From positions 1-22,058 of the forward strand of contig JAADYY010000366.1 in NCBI GenBank assembly GCA_010092805.1: a stretch of DNA of 22,058 bases, read 5' to 3'. Positions 1 to 10,367 of this stretch are shown here, one piece after another (the first letter of the stretch is position 1; each line of letters begins with the position of its first letter). Source of the stretch: Chloroflexota bacterium (GTDB lineage: Bacteria; Chloroflexota; Anaerolineae; Aggregatilineales; Phototrophicaceae). A program made the position numbers and the translations under genes. A model generated the notes under the pieces. That model was not told where the DNA came from. It did no database searches and saw only the letters and a program-made list of their open reading frames with translations.

Positions 1-408
1 AGGGAAGACGATTGGCAGCACTGGATGCGTGAGCGCATCCCGGAGGAACGTCGGCAGTTGGTTAGAGATCTCTACCACGACTCTATCTCGTATCACACCG
101 CAGCCACCTTAAAATGGGTATTGCGGAATGAATTCTATTTCGATTATCACCTGCAAGATCAACCAGAGCGTGTACGATTGGTGCGCTACGAAGACCTGGT
201 CGCAGCGCCAGAATCACAAATGCGCGCTTTGTTTGCATTTCTGGGCATTCACTTCGATCCAAAGTTTGTCGCCCACATGCGCACATCGTCCGTCCGCAAA
301 GCGGATTTCCCGACCATCGATGCCGCAGTCCAAGCGCTCGGCGACGCCATGCTCGCCCGTCTCGATGCGGCGGTCGCCACCCAGCCAGCGACAACCGAGG
401 GAGTTTAG
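1..408 (+). CDS. Sulfotransferase, C-terminal part (5' end outside window)
   Basis: The reading frame is open from base 1 and ends at TAG 406-408, so this is the last ~135 residues of a longer protein. The first in-window Met (base 25) is not taken as the start, because the frame is coding upstream of it. The segment VRLVRYEDLVAAPE is the typical late motif of Sulfotransfer_1/3-type PAPS-dependent sulfotransferases. It is followed by the usual helix-rich end with a phenylalanine-leucine-glycine turn (FLGIHFDP). The PAPS-binding P-loop of the family would lie upstream and cannot be seen. The family transfers sulfate from PAPS to a hydroxyl or amine, here inferred to be a sugar residue of a polysaccharide, since the next gene starts 4 bases downstream and encodes a glycosyltransferase and a PAPS synthetase lies at the end of the same gene run. 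The acceptor is unknown. Confidence 0.8.
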   Translation, partial: REDDWQHWMRERIPEERRQLVRDLYHDSISYHTAATLKWVLRNEFYFDYHLQDQPERVRLVRYEDLVAAPESQMRALFAFLGIHFDPKFVAHMRTSSVRKADFPTIDAAVQALGDAMLARLDAAVATQPATTEGV

Positions 409-411
409 CCT

Positions 412-1512
412 GTGACTCAAGCACAACCGACCTTCTCAGTTTGCATCCCCAACTACAATTACGGGCACTTCATCGGCGAGACCATCCAGAGTGTCCTTGA
501 TCAAACCTACCCGCTCTTTGAGGTCATCATTGCCGACAATGCCTCCACCGATAACTCGGTGGAGGTCATCCGGTCGTTCAACGATGACCGGATTCGGTTG
601 GTCGAGAATCGCTACAACATCGGCTTCGCGCCCAACCTCCAGCGCGCAACGATGTACGCCCAGAACGACTTCATCAACCTGCTTTCTTCCGATGATCAGA
701 TGAAGCCGGATGCGCTCGAAACCTACGTGGAGATCATCCGCGAAATGTCTGATCAAGCAGAGCGGCTGGTGCTGTACTCCGATGTCGATACCTTCGATAA
801 TGACGGTCATGTCACTGGTGCGGTACGGAAAGCCCCCGATGGCTTTTACATTCACACCATTCCGTTCTCGCAAAACGGTGATCAACCCGCGCCCATTGTC
901 GATGCCCCGTCGTACAGCGTCTATCGCGGGCTGGATGTGCTGGCAGACAGTCTGCGCCGCCTGAAAACCTTCGCACCGTTCCTCTCAACCGTGTATTCGC
1001 GGGCGCTGTGGGAAGCGGTCGAGGGCTACAACAGCGTACGCACCATTGGGCCAGACAAATTCTTCAACTACAAGCTCCTCGCCCAAGATCCGGTGGTGGT
1101 GCATGTACCGCGTACCCTTTTCCGGTATCGTGCGCATATTTCGCCCAACCGCGCCAGCCAGGACAGTAATCTCAAGCAGCCCATTGACGATTATCTGTAT
1201 ACCATTGAATACAAAGACGACTATCTCAAGACCCTGGGCCTCTCGCGCCGCGACCTGATTCGCGCCTTCCTCGACCGTGTCTGTTTGCGGTCGGGGCTGA
1301 GCCATCTGGGACGCCGCAATTACGCCCAGGCCTTTCGGCTGTTGATGTTCGCGTTCGCCAGCTACCCAGGCGAAACGCTGCGTTTGAGCAAAACATACGC
1401 GCTGCTGTTCTTGCTTTTGCTTGGCCCCCTGTCGTCGCGGTGGCTTGCGCCCACGTTATACGGAATGCGCGCGCGTGCCAACGCGGCGGCATCTGATATC
1501 ACGGACGTTTAG
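412..1512 (+). CDS. Glycosyltransferase family 2 (GT-A fold)
   Basis: A 366-residue cytosolic or membrane-associated glycosyltransferase. The N-terminus (FSVCIPNYNYG, residues 8-18) is the classic GT2 opening. The nucleotide-binding DNASTDNS follows at about 42-49, and SSDD at 92-95 is in the place of the metal-binding DxD motif. The first ~250 residues form the GT-A domain. The C-terminal part carries a hydrophobic stretch (about residues 325-345) that could anchor it to the membrane. The start is GTG at 412, three bases after the sulfotransferase stop codon, with a GAGGGAG-like ribosome site just upstream; no better ATG lies near the conserved N-terminus. The close spacing on both sides indicates a shared transcript. 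Donor and acceptor sugars cannot be told from sequence. Confidence 0.9.
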   Translation: MTQAQPTFSVCIPNYNYGHFIGETIQSVLDQTYPLFEVIIADNASTDNSVEVIRSFNDDRIRLVENRYNIGFAPNLQRATMYAQNDFINLLSSDDQMKPDALETYVEIIREMSDQAERLVLYSDVDTFDNDGHVTGAVRKAPDGFYIHTIPFSQNGDQPAPIVDAPSYSVYRGLDVLADSLRRLKTFAPFLSTVYSRALWEAVEGYNSVRTIGPDKFFNYKLLAQDPVVVHVPRTLFRYRAHISPNRASQDSNLKQPIDDYLYTIEYKDDYLKTLGLSRRDLIRAFLDRVCLRSGLSHLGRRNYAQAFRLLMFAFASYPGETLRLSKTYALLFLLLLGPLSSRWLAPTLYGMRARANAAASDITDV

Positions 1513-1530
1513 AGTGAGCGAATCAGTGTT

Positions 1531-3000
1531 ATGAGTTTTTTCAATCGCGGACCTTCGGGACGCTTTGGGTTGCCCAGCCCCACCGTGCGCCCGTTGACCC
1601 TGCTGTTTGCACTGGGTGTGCTGATCGTGTCGATTCAGATGGGGCAGATCATTGGGCGCTCGCCAGATGACTTCTTCGAGGCGATCCAACTGCCGGCCCT
1701 GGCGGTCATCGCCCTGCTGATCCTGCGCCGCCCGTATATTGGGCTGGCCCTGACCTTAGGCTCGCTGCCCATCACGGAGCTGCTGCCACGCCTGCCGTTC
1801 GCCACCTCACTCTTCCCGGTGCTCGGCGGCCTCACAACGGCCAGCTACATCCTTTCGGCCCGCTTCGGTGGTGTCACCTATCCGAAAATCACCCTCACGC
1901 GCACCCACATTTTCGCAATCGCGTTTGTGGTGTGGATGTTCATTAGCAACCCCACTGTCAGTTGGCTCGAAGGGGATCGCACATGGATGTTCACATTTAT
2001 TCAATTGCTGGCACTCGTGTTCCTAACCGGGATCTTGCTTCGCGAGCCGCGCGCCCAAGAAACGGTGATGTGGCTGTTCGCCCTCAGCGCGGTGATTTCC
2101 GGTGTCGTCGCCATCCAAGAGGTACTCAGCGCCGATGAGTTTGTGCGTGGCAATGGCTTTCTGGGCGGCGCAAATACGGCTGTGCGCTACTTTGTGGTCG
2201 CTATGATCTTTTTGTTCCATTTACGCACCGTTCAAGACAACAACCTGCTCAAGCTGTTGATCACGGTGGCAATTGGCGTTCTGGCGCTCAGCGCTATCTA
2301 CACCTTTTCGCGCACAGGCTTCGTGATTTTGATGCTGGCGATGGTGCTGCTGTTCCTGGGATCGCAAAGTTTGGGTGGCGGCAAACGTTTGCGCGGGTCG
2401 CAGCTCAGTTTGCTGGCGGTGGCGATTATCGTCTTAACCCTACTGGTTCCCGAAGAATTTTACGTCCTCCTCGATGAACGCTTTCTGACCTCAGTTCAGG
2501 AGGGTACAGACACCGTCGGCATCCGCTATAACCTCTGGCAGACGGGGCTAAACATGTGGTTCGACCATCCCATTGCAGGCGTTGGGATTGGGCAGTTTGG
2601 CGCGAATCTGGGCAGCTACGGTATCGACCTCCTAGATCTTGACGAGATCGTCCGCGAAGCCGGAGCACATAACGCCTTCGTGCAGGTACTCGCCGAAACC
2701 GGTATCGTTGGGCTGGGGTTGTTTCTTGGGATGCTGTGGTTTGCCCTGCGCGGGCTGTGGCGCGGCACCCGTTCCCCAGATGGGCGTACCGCTTCGCTGG
2801 CGTTGACGTGGTTCGTGACCTTCGTTGCCTTGCTGGTCGGCTGGCTGACAATGCACACCTTTTACGATAAGGTCGCCTGGGCGTGCATCGGTATGGCAAC
2901 CTACTTTGAGACCCTGGCCACCAAATCCAGCGAAGCCGCTATCGGCGAACAGGCGCGCGCAAGTCTCGACCTGACGAACTCACAGCAGCGAGAATCATGA
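1531..3000 (+). CDS. O-antigen ligase / polymerase family membrane protein (Wzy_C type)
   Basis: A 489-residue polytopic membrane protein with about 10-12 hydrophobic segments starting near residue 20. Family landmarks are FSRTG at residues 259-263, matching the conserved Ser-Arg-x-Gly of Wzy_C proteins, and a large extracytoplasmic loop (about 305-380) that ends in HNAFVQVLAETGIVGLGL, with the His-Asn pair at 380-381. Family members either polymerise lipid-linked repeat units (Wzy) or ligate glycan to a carrier (WaaL); sequence alone does not separate these. In a locus that also has an initiating transferase and several glycosyltransferases, a polymerase role is the more natural guess. The ATG start has a GAGTGAGCG stretch about 10 bases upstream. 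The C-terminal ~30 residues are hydrophilic. It overlaps the next gene by 4 bases (ATGA). Confidence 0.88.
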   Translation: MSFFNRGPSGRFGLPSPTVRPLTLLFALGVLIVSIQMGQIIGRSPDDFFEAIQLPALAVIALLILRRPYIGLALTLGSLPITELLPRLPFATSLFPVLGGLTTASYILSARFGGVTYPKITLTRTHIFAIAFVVWMFISNPTVSWLEGDRTWMFTFIQLLALVFLTGILLREPRAQETVMWLFALSAVISGVVAIQEVLSADEFVRGNGFLGGANTAVRYFVVAMIFLFHLRTVQDNNLLKLLITVAIGVLALSAIYTFSRTGFVILMLAMVLLFLGSQSLGGGKRLRGSQLSLLAVAIIVLTLLVPEEFYVLLDERFLTSVQEGTDTVGIRYNLWQTGLNMWFDHPIAGVGIGQFGANLGSYGIDLLDLDEIVREAGAHNAFVQVLAETGIVGLGLFLGMLWFALRGLWRGTRSPDGRTASLALTWFVTFVALLVGWLTMHTFYDKVAWACIGMATYFETLATKSSEAAIGEQARASLDLTNSQQRES

Positions 3001-4148
3001 CCGTCAAACCTTCGGGAGCGCTACGGGTAAGCTTCGTCGTTGGCCGGCTGGCGCAGGGCGGCGCGGAAAAGCAGTTGGTGTACATGGCCCGCGCCCTGAA
3101 ATCTGCCGGGGTCAGCGTGCGTGTTTACTGTGTCACCCAGGGCGAATTCTACCAGCAGCCGCTCCGAGAGTTGGGTCTTGCGCCGATCTGGTTCGGCCAA
3201 CGCGGGAATCCGCTGTTGCGCGCATGGACGCTGGCACAAATGAACCGGTCATTTCAGCCGCACATCTTCCAGGCAACACACACCTACGTCAATCTTCATG
3301 CAGCCATCGCCGCGCGCCTGATCGGCAAGACCAGCATCGGCGCGGTGCGCAACAACCTAGCGCAGACGTATGTCAGTGCTGGGCGCTGGACGACGCTGTC
3401 ACTCAAAATACCATCCGCGCTGATCGTCAACTCGCATCACGCGATGGACGAACTGCGGCAGCGCGCGCTGGTCAGCGAGCACAAGCCGCACCTGCTCACC
3501 AACGTGATCGATCTCGCCGAGTTCGACGCGAAGCACGCCCAATTGATTGATCCACCGCCAAGCACAGCAGGCAGCATCACGGTGATGTTTGCGGCGCGGC
3601 TCGTGCCCGCCAAACGCCTGGATCGTTTTTTGCGAGCGTTCAGTTTGGCGCGGCAGCGAGTCCCTACATTGCGTGCGGTCATTCTGGGTGAAGGGCCAGC
3701 GCGCCCGGAAGCCGAAACGCTCATCCATGAACTCGATCTACCGCCCCAATCGGTGATGTTTGCCGGGCTGCAAGCGAATGTTCCAGCTTGGCTGCGCCAT
3801 GCCGACATCTTCGCGCTGAGTTCTGATGACGAAGGTTTCCCGAATGTCGTGCTCGAAGCGATGGCCGCGCGCCTACCCGTCGTGACCACGCCCGCAGGCG
3901 ACGCTGGGATCGTCGTGCAAGACGGGATCACGGGTTTTGTTGTGCCATTTGACGATCTCGATGCCTATGCGGATCGGTTGGTGCGCCTCGCCGAGTCGCC
4001 GGCGTTGCGGCAGCAGATGGGTGAGGCCGGGCGTCAGCGCGCCAACGCCGATTATGCCTATGGCACCCTCGCCGAGCGGCTGCTCGTCGTCTATGCGCGA
4101 ATCTTGGCGGAACACGGTGTCTCCGCTGTATCATCCGCTGTATCCTGA
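2997..4148 (+). CDS. Glycosyltransferase family 4 (GT-B fold)
   Basis: A 383-residue GT-B glycosyltransferase. The N-terminal domain has the acceptor-side glycine-rich loop VGRLAQGGAEKQ (residues 15-26). The C-terminal donor domain begins near residue 193 with FAARLVPAKR, whose Arg201 and Lys206 are the usual phosphate-contacting residues. The EX7E motif is DEGFPNVVLEAMA, with the two glutamates at 279 and 287, followed by PVVTTPAGDAG. These are all hallmarks of retaining GT4 enzymes using nucleotide sugars. The start ATG overlaps the upstream stop codon as ATGA, indicating translational coupling to the O-antigen polymerase-like gene. Length is normal for the family. Sugar specificity is not deducible. 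Confidence 0.92.
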   Translation: MTVKPSGALRVSFVVGRLAQGGAEKQLVYMARALKSAGVSVRVYCVTQGEFYQQPLRELGLAPIWFGQRGNPLLRAWTLAQMNRSFQPHIFQATHTYVNLHAAIAARLIGKTSIGAVRNNLAQTYVSAGRWTTLSLKIPSALIVNSHHAMDELRQRALVSEHKPHLLTNVIDLAEFDAKHAQLIDPPPSTAGSITVMFAARLVPAKRLDRFLRAFSLARQRVPTLRAVILGEGPARPEAETLIHELDLPPQSVMFAGLQANVPAWLRHADIFALSSDDEGFPNVVLEAMAARLPVVTTPAGDAGIVVQDGITGFVVPFDDLDAYADRLVRLAESPALRQQMGEAGRQRANADYAYGTLAERLLVVYARILAEHGVSAVSSAVS

Positions 4149-4154
4149 CATCAC

Positions 4155-4159
4155 GGAGG
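4155..4159 (+). promoter_or_regulatory. Ribosome binding site GGAGG for the second GT4 gene
   Basis: A consensus GGAGG lies 7 bases before ATG 4167 in the 18-base gap after the upstream stop codon. It fixes this start and shows that the gene is initiated independently rather than by overlap coupling. Confidence 0.75.
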
Positions 4160-4166
4160 CCACCGA

Positions 4167-5186
4167 ATGCGTGTCCTGACGATTACAAGTGAATGGCCCA
4201 CGCCCGAAAACCCGGTACTGGCCCCGTTTGTGGTGCGCCAGGTCGAGTTTTTGCGCCGCGCGGGGTTGGAAGTCGATGTGTTTCCATTTCGCGGCGCGAA
4301 ATCCCCGGCCCGTTATTGGCGTTACTGGCGACAGGCGCGTGCGAAACTCCAGCAAACCCATTACGACGTGATCCATGCGCAGTTTGGGCAGAGCGGAGTC
4401 CTGGCGCTACCGAAAACCGCGCCGCTCGTCGTCACGATGCGCGGCAGCGACGTGCATGGAATCATCAGCAATGTGAGTGGGCAGTATACGACTGCGGGGC
4501 GTGTGCTTCAGCAGGTCAGCCGGGTTGTGGCGCAACAAGCCGACGAAGTGATCGTCGTCTCGCGGCACATGATCGATCTGCTGCCAAAACGCGAATATCA
4601 CGTGATCCCCAGCGGCTTCGATCTCGATCTGTTCCACCCGATCCCCATCGCTGAAGCGCGTGCGCAGCTCGATCTCCCGTTGGATCAGCCGTTGATCTTC
4701 TTCGGGGCCAATCCGGCGGTTAAGCGTAAACGCTTCGGATTGGCCGAGGCAGCCATCGAAGTTGCGCGTCAGGAATTCCCAGACATCCGCTTGATCCCGG
4801 CGCGGCAGATCCCACACGCGCAAATCCCCATCTACATGAACGCCTGTGACGCCCTGATTATGGTCTCCACCCATGAAGGCTCACCCGATGTGGTGAAAGA
4901 AGCCCTCGCCTGTGATCTGCCTGTTGTATCGGTGGATACGGGAGATGTATGGGAGCGTATCGGCGCTATTGATGGCTGTGTCCGCTGCGCCGATGATCGC
5001 CCAGAGACCATTGGCGCGGGGTTGGTGGACGTGCTGCGGGCACGCCGCCGCATTGATGGCAGCGCGATCCGTGAGACATTCGACGAAACGCGGCTGACGG
5101 AACAGGTGCTCGCTGTTTACCAGCAGGCCCAGCAGCGGTTTCATCGTGGCACCACACACGGCAGCACCGCAAAGGATGCGTCGTGA
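4167..5186 (+). CDS. Glycosyltransferase family 4, TuaC-like (GT-B fold)
   Basis: A 339-residue GT-B glycosyltransferase. The start of the protein (MRVLTITSEWPTPENP) and the FVVRQVEFLRRAG helix resemble the TuaC group of GT4 enzymes that act in acidic wall or capsule polysaccharides; this resemblance is from memory and only moderately sure. In the donor domain, FGANPAVKRKRF (residues 179-190) gives the basic phosphate-binding residues. STHEGSPDVVKEALA gives the EX7E pair at Glu237 and Glu245, followed by LPVVSVDTGDV. It is somewhat shorter than the neighbouring GT4 proteins but has both domains. It overlaps the next gene by 4 bases (GTGA), so the two are probably co-translated. Confidence 0.9.
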   Translation: MRVLTITSEWPTPENPVLAPFVVRQVEFLRRAGLEVDVFPFRGAKSPARYWRYWRQARAKLQQTHYDVIHAQFGQSGVLALPKTAPLVVTMRGSDVHGIISNVSGQYTTAGRVLQQVSRVVAQQADEVIVVSRHMIDLLPKREYHVIPSGFDLDLFHPIPIAEARAQLDLPLDQPLIFFGANPAVKRKRFGLAEAAIEVARQEFPDIRLIPARQIPHAQIPIYMNACDALIMVSTHEGSPDVVKEALACDLPVVSVDTGDVWERIGAIDGCVRCADDRPETIGAGLVDVLRARRRIDGSAIRETFDETRLTEQVLAVYQQAQQRFHRGTTHGSTAKDAS

Positions 5187-6412
5187 GGATCCTGTACCTC
5201 TATCAATACTTCGTGCCGGTGCAGGGGCACGGTATGACCCGCGCCTATGAATTCGCGCGCCGTTTGATCGCGATGGGGCATGATGTGAAGATGGTCACCT
5301 CAGCGGGTTACCTGCCAGAAGCATACAAATCACTGACAGAGACGACCGAAATCGAGATTAGCGGTATCCCCTGCATCGTGATCCCGGTGCCCTACTCAAA
5401 TTACATGTCGTTTCCACAGCGGATACGCTCATTCATTCGCTTTGCGCTGATCGCGTCGTGGCGCTGTATGCGGCATCCGGCAGACATCGTCTACGCCAGC
5501 AGCGCCCCACTGACCATCGCTATTCCCGCCATTGCGGCGAGCCGTTGGCAGCGCATTCCGTTTGTGTTTGAAGTCCGCGACTTGTGGCCGGAACTGCCTA
5601 TCGCCATCGGTGCGCTGCGTAACCCGCTGCTCAAACGGGCCGCCCGCGCCCTCGAATGGCTCGCGTATCACGCCGCGCGCCACGTTGTTGCGCTCTCACC
5701 GGGCCAAGCCGAGGGCGTCATCAAACGCGGCATCGACACAAATCGCGTCACCGTGATCCCAAATAGCGCCGATGTCGATCTGTTCGACGTACCAGACGGC
5801 AGCGGCGCGCCCGTCCGCGAGCAACTTGGTCTCACGCCAGATCAGCCGCTGATCGTGTACACAGGCACGTTCGGCTTGATGAACAACATCAGTTACCTCG
5901 TCGAAATCGCGGTGGCGATGCGCAGCATTGCGCCAGATATGCGCTTTCTGCTGATTGGCGCGGGCGGCGAATTCGAGAAGGTGATGCAAACGGCCCGTGA
6001 TCATGGGGTATTAGACGACACCGTGTTCATCTGGGAGCCGCGCCCCAAAACCGAAATCCCGGCGATTCTATCGGCGGCAACGGTCGCGACTTCGTTGTTT
6101 CTGCCCGTAAAAGAGATGTGGAACAACTCCGCCAACAAATTTTTTGATGCGCTGGCCGCTGGCCGCCCCATCGCGATCAATTACTGTGGTTGGCAAGCTG
6201 AGATTCTCGAAGCGACGGGCGCGGGCATCGTTATCCCTGATCAGGATGCGACACAGGCCGCTCACGATCTTGCCGCATTTGTTCATGATGCCGAGCGCGT
6301 TCAGGCCGCCCGCGAAGCTGCGCGTGAACTGGCATACAGCCGCTTTCACCGCGACACCATGACCGCCCAACTTGAACAATTGCTGCGCCGCGTGGTCACA
6401 GAGGGACACTGA
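5183..6412 (+). CDS. Glycosyltransferase family 4, WbuB-like (GT-B fold)
   Basis: A 409-residue glycosyltransferase. The N-terminus MRILYLYQYFVPVQGHG, then FEVRDLWPELP near residue 130, and the late motif NNSANKFFDALAAGRP (about residues 312-327) are the signature of the WbuB-like group. In that group an Asn-Lys-x-Phe-Asp arrangement stands where other GT4 enzymes have EX7E. WbuB itself adds N-acetyl-L-fucosamine in an E. coli O-antigen. A related amino-deoxy sugar would agree with the WbpV/WbpL-type genes that follow, but the specificity is not proven. The start is GTG 5183, overlapping the previous stop codon (GTGA); the ATG-less N-terminus matches the family from its first residues. The stop lies 4 bases before the ATG of the epimerase gene. 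Confidence 0.9.
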   Translation: MRILYLYQYFVPVQGHGMTRAYEFARRLIAMGHDVKMVTSAGYLPEAYKSLTETTEIEISGIPCIVIPVPYSNYMSFPQRIRSFIRFALIASWRCMRHPADIVYASSAPLTIAIPAIAASRWQRIPFVFEVRDLWPELPIAIGALRNPLLKRAARALEWLAYHAARHVVALSPGQAEGVIKRGIDTNRVTVIPNSADVDLFDVPDGSGAPVREQLGLTPDQPLIVYTGTFGLMNNISYLVEIAVAMRSIAPDMRFLLIGAGGEFEKVMQTARDHGVLDDTVFIWEPRPKTEIPAILSAATVATSLFLPVKEMWNNSANKFFDALAAGRPIAINYCGWQAEILEATGAGIVIPDQDATQAAHDLAAFVHDAERVQAAREAARELAYSRFHRDTMTAQLEQLLRRVVTEGH

Positions 6413-6416
6413 CCTG

Positions 6417-7376
6417 ATGCCGAATGCTGACGCACCCATCCTGATCACAGGCGCAAACGGCTTCATCGGCCAGCATGTGTGCCGTTATTTCGCGGCGCAG
6501 GGTCACACGGTGCGCGCCGCCGTCCGCACAGCAGATCGGGCGGTAGCAGCGACGGAATCCGTCATGGTCGGTGACATCGGGCCGCAGACTCAATGGGAGC
6601 CTGCATTAGCTGGCACGCGCGCGGTCGTACACTTGGCGGGCCGTGCGCATGTCATCAACGAGACTACCGATGATGATCCGCTGAGTCTGTTTCGCGAAGT
6701 CAACGTCGAGGGCACACGCACGCTGGCGCAAGCCGCAGCAGCAGTCGGAGTCGAACGCTTCGTGTTCGTCAGCTCAATTGGTGTGAACGGCGACAGCGGC
6801 ACATTCACCGAAGCCTCGCCGCCCGCTCCCCACGCCGATTACGCCGTCAGCAAATGGGAAGCTGAGCAAGCTTTGACCGAGATCGCCGACGCGACCGGCC
6901 TCGCTGTGACCGTTGTGCGCCCGCCGCTGGTGTACGGGCCGGGCGCGCCGGGAAATTTCGCGCGGCTGCTGCGCTGGGTAGCGCGCGGGGTACCGCTGCC
7001 GCTCGCCAACACGAACAATCGGCGCAGTTTCGTCGGTGTCGTTAACCTCGCCGATTTTCTGCTTCGCTGCGTCGATCACCCGGCGGCGATGGGCGAGTTG
7101 TTCCTGATCAGCGACGCGGAGGCTATCTCGACCACTGATTTGATCCGGCAGATGGCCGCCGCGCTGGATCGTTCAGCGCGGTTATTTCCGTTTCCAGAGC
7201 CGCTGCTGCGCGCCGCCGGGCGCATCGCCAACCGCGAGCGCCTGATCGACCAACTCTTCGGTACGCTGGTGGTGGATGCGCAAAAAGCGCGTGATCAACT
7301 GGGTTGGTCGCCACCGCAGTCGCTGAGCGCCGGATTAGCCGATGTTGCGCAGTGGTATCGGGAGTACCATGCCTAG
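6417..7376 (+). CDS. NAD-dependent epimerase/reductase, WbpV/WbpK/WreQ-like extended SDR
   Basis: A 319-residue extended short-chain dehydrogenase. The Rossmann loop TGANGFIG is at residues 11-18 and the catalytic YAVSK at 142-146 (Tyr142, Lys146), with VSS at 118-120 supplying the serine. The stretch VHLAGRAHVINE followed by NVEGT and FVFVSSIGVNG matches the WbpV/WbpK/WreQ branch, which reduces UDP-4-keto-6-deoxy-GlcNAc to UDP-QuiNAc or UDP-FucNAc. A plain UDP-hexose 4-epimerase is the alternative. The longer frame can begin at 6372, but ATG 6417 is preferred: it follows a GAGGGA ribosome site, lies just before the Rossmann strand, and avoids a 40-base overlap with the upstream gene. The next gene, a WbpL-type transferase, overlaps by 8 bases; this gene pair order is also known from Pseudomonas O-antigen loci. 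No 4,6-dehydratase is in the window, so that step must be encoded elsewhere. Confidence 0.85.
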   Translation: MPNADAPILITGANGFIGQHVCRYFAAQGHTVRAAVRTADRAVAATESVMVGDIGPQTQWEPALAGTRAVVHLAGRAHVINETTDDDPLSLFREVNVEGTRTLAQAAAAVGVERFVFVSSIGVNGDSGTFTEASPPAPHADYAVSKWEAEQALTEIADATGLAVTVVRPPLVYGPGAPGNFARLLRWVARGVPLPLANTNNRRSFVGVVNLADFLLRCVDHPAAMGELFLISDAEAISTTDLIRQMAAALDRSARLFPFPEPLLRAAGRIANRERLIDQLFGTLVVDAQKARDQLGWSPPQSLSAGLADVAQWYREYHA

Positions 7377-8394
7377 CGAAGATCTCATTCTCTTGCTGCT
7401 CGTCTACGGACTGACGTTCGTCGGTTCGCTGCTGATCACCCGTGCCATTCGTGCGTATGCCCTGCGCGCGCAGATGGTCGATGTACCGAACCAGCGCAGC
7501 TCGCACACCTTACCGACGCCGCGCGGCGGGGGGCTGAGTTTCGTGATCCTCTTCCCGCTAACGCTGCTGTTCTTCGGTTGGCGGGGGTATCTCGACTGGA
7601 ACATTGTTGCTGCGCTCACAATTGGCGGGTTGATTGTCGCGGTGGCCGGGTACCTGGACGACCGTCGCGATCTTTCGGCGCGCGTGCGGCTGCTGTTTCA
7701 CGCCAGCGCTGCGGTGATCGCCCTGCTGTTCATCGGCGGGATGCCCGCGCTCGATCTCGGCTTTACCGTGTGGGAATGGGGGCTGATTGGCCATGTCGTC
7801 GGGTTTGTCGGCATCGTCTGGATGATCAACCTTTATAATTTCATGGACGGCATCGATGGCATCGCCGCATCCGAGGCGATTTCCGTCGCATTGTTGGCGG
7901 AAATTCTGCTGATCGTCGGTGGCGTGGGGGGCGGCCTGGAGTGGGTGCTGTTGGCGTTGGCGGCAGCGAGCGCGGGCTTTCTCGTCTGGAATTGGCCGCC
8001 CGCCAAAATCTTTATGGGCGATGTCGGCAGCGGCTTTCTGGGCTTTGTCTTCGCTGTGATCGCCATTTACAGCGCACAGACCGAACGCTCCACGCTGTGG
8101 CCCTGGCTGATTCTGCTGGGCATCTTCATCGTTGATGCAACGATCACTGTGCTGCGCCGGATACTACGCCGTGAACGCTGGTACGAGGCGCACCGCAGCC
8201 ATGCCTATCAACATGCCACCACCCGCTGGAACAGCCATTTGAAAGTCACGCTGGCTGTGATTATAGTTAACGTTATTTGGTTGGGACCGTTGGCGTTGAT
8301 CGCTGTGCAGCTACCGGCTTTAGGTGTGGTCGCGGCCATTGTTGCGCTGCTGCCGCTCGCTGGTCTTGCGCTTTACCTGCGTGCAGGCACCTGA
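7369..8394 (+). CDS. Polyprenyl-phosphate sugar-1-phosphate transferase, WbpL/WecA/MraY family
   Basis: A 341-residue integral membrane enzyme with about 10-11 hydrophobic helices. It transfers a HexNAc-1-phosphate from a UDP-sugar to undecaprenyl phosphate, the first step of repeat-unit assembly. The family motifs are clear: DVPNQRSSHTLPTPRGGG (38-55), the metal-binding aspartates in GYLDDRRD (94-101), NLYNFMDGIDGIA (154-166), FMGDVGSG (215-222) and the cytoplasmic HRSHAYQH near 275-282. The preceding reductase suggests UDP-QuiNAc or UDP-FucNAc as substrate, as for WbpL. ATG 7369 is chosen over an upstream ATG at 7342 because GGGAG lies just before it and MPSEDLILLLL starts directly with the first membrane helix. 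It overlaps the reductase gene by 8 bases. Confidence 0.9.
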   Translation: MPSEDLILLLLVYGLTFVGSLLITRAIRAYALRAQMVDVPNQRSSHTLPTPRGGGLSFVILFPLTLLFFGWRGYLDWNIVAALTIGGLIVAVAGYLDDRRDLSARVRLLFHASAAVIALLFIGGMPALDLGFTVWEWGLIGHVVGFVGIVWMINLYNFMDGIDGIAASEAISVALLAEILLIVGGVGGGLEWVLLALAAASAGFLVWNWPPAKIFMGDVGSGFLGFVFAVIAIYSAQTERSTLWPWLILLGIFIVDATITVLRRILRRERWYEAHRSHAYQHATTRWNSHLKVTLAVIIVNVIWLGPLALIAVQLPALGVVAAIVALLPLAGLALYLRAGT

Positions 8395-8462
8395 TCCAGG
8401 CCGTTTATAGGCTGATCGGTGATCTTCGCTTCTCGAAATCATGACGAAGGGATTTTTCACGA

Positions 8463-10205
<1,743 letters not shown>

Positions 10206-10220
10206 ATCGCTGCCAGCGCC

Positions 10221-10256
10221 TGGGGTTGGGCGGTTCACCGCAGCCGTCTAACCCCA
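10221..10256 (+). terminator. Hairpin downstream of the PAPS synthetase gene
   Basis: TGGGGTT (10221-10227) pairs with AACCCCA (10250-10256), and inside it GCGG pairs with CCGC around a TTCA loop (10230-10241). It starts 15 bases after the stop codon and is a likely end of the polysaccharide transcript. No T-run follows, so it may act only as a weak terminator or an mRNA 3'-end stabiliser. Confidence 0.5.
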
Positions 10257-10277
10257 AGCCGACGCAATCCCTATGCT

Positions 10278-10307
10278 TTGCTCATCAACGGGGATCGATG
10301 CTACACT
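10278..10307 (+). promoter_or_regulatory. Probable sigma-70-like promoter for the GldG-like gene pair
   Basis: TTGCTC (10278-10283) and TACACT (10302-10307) are spaced 18 bases apart, and lie about 60 bases before ATG 10368 and just after the hairpin that ends the upstream gene run. Position and fit to the consensus (4 of 6 at each hexamer) make it the best promoter candidate in the 162-base gap. Confidence 0.5.
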
Positions 10308-10367
10308 CAAGCCAGATTTGGCTGAACGAATCGAGATAGCTCAACCACAGCAGAAAGAGTGAACGCG

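Noticed and set aside
6372..6416. Upstream start of the WbpV-like gene
   Set aside because: Would overlap the previous gene by about 40 bases and add residues without family match; ATG 6417 has a ribosome site and matches the Rossmann N-terminus.
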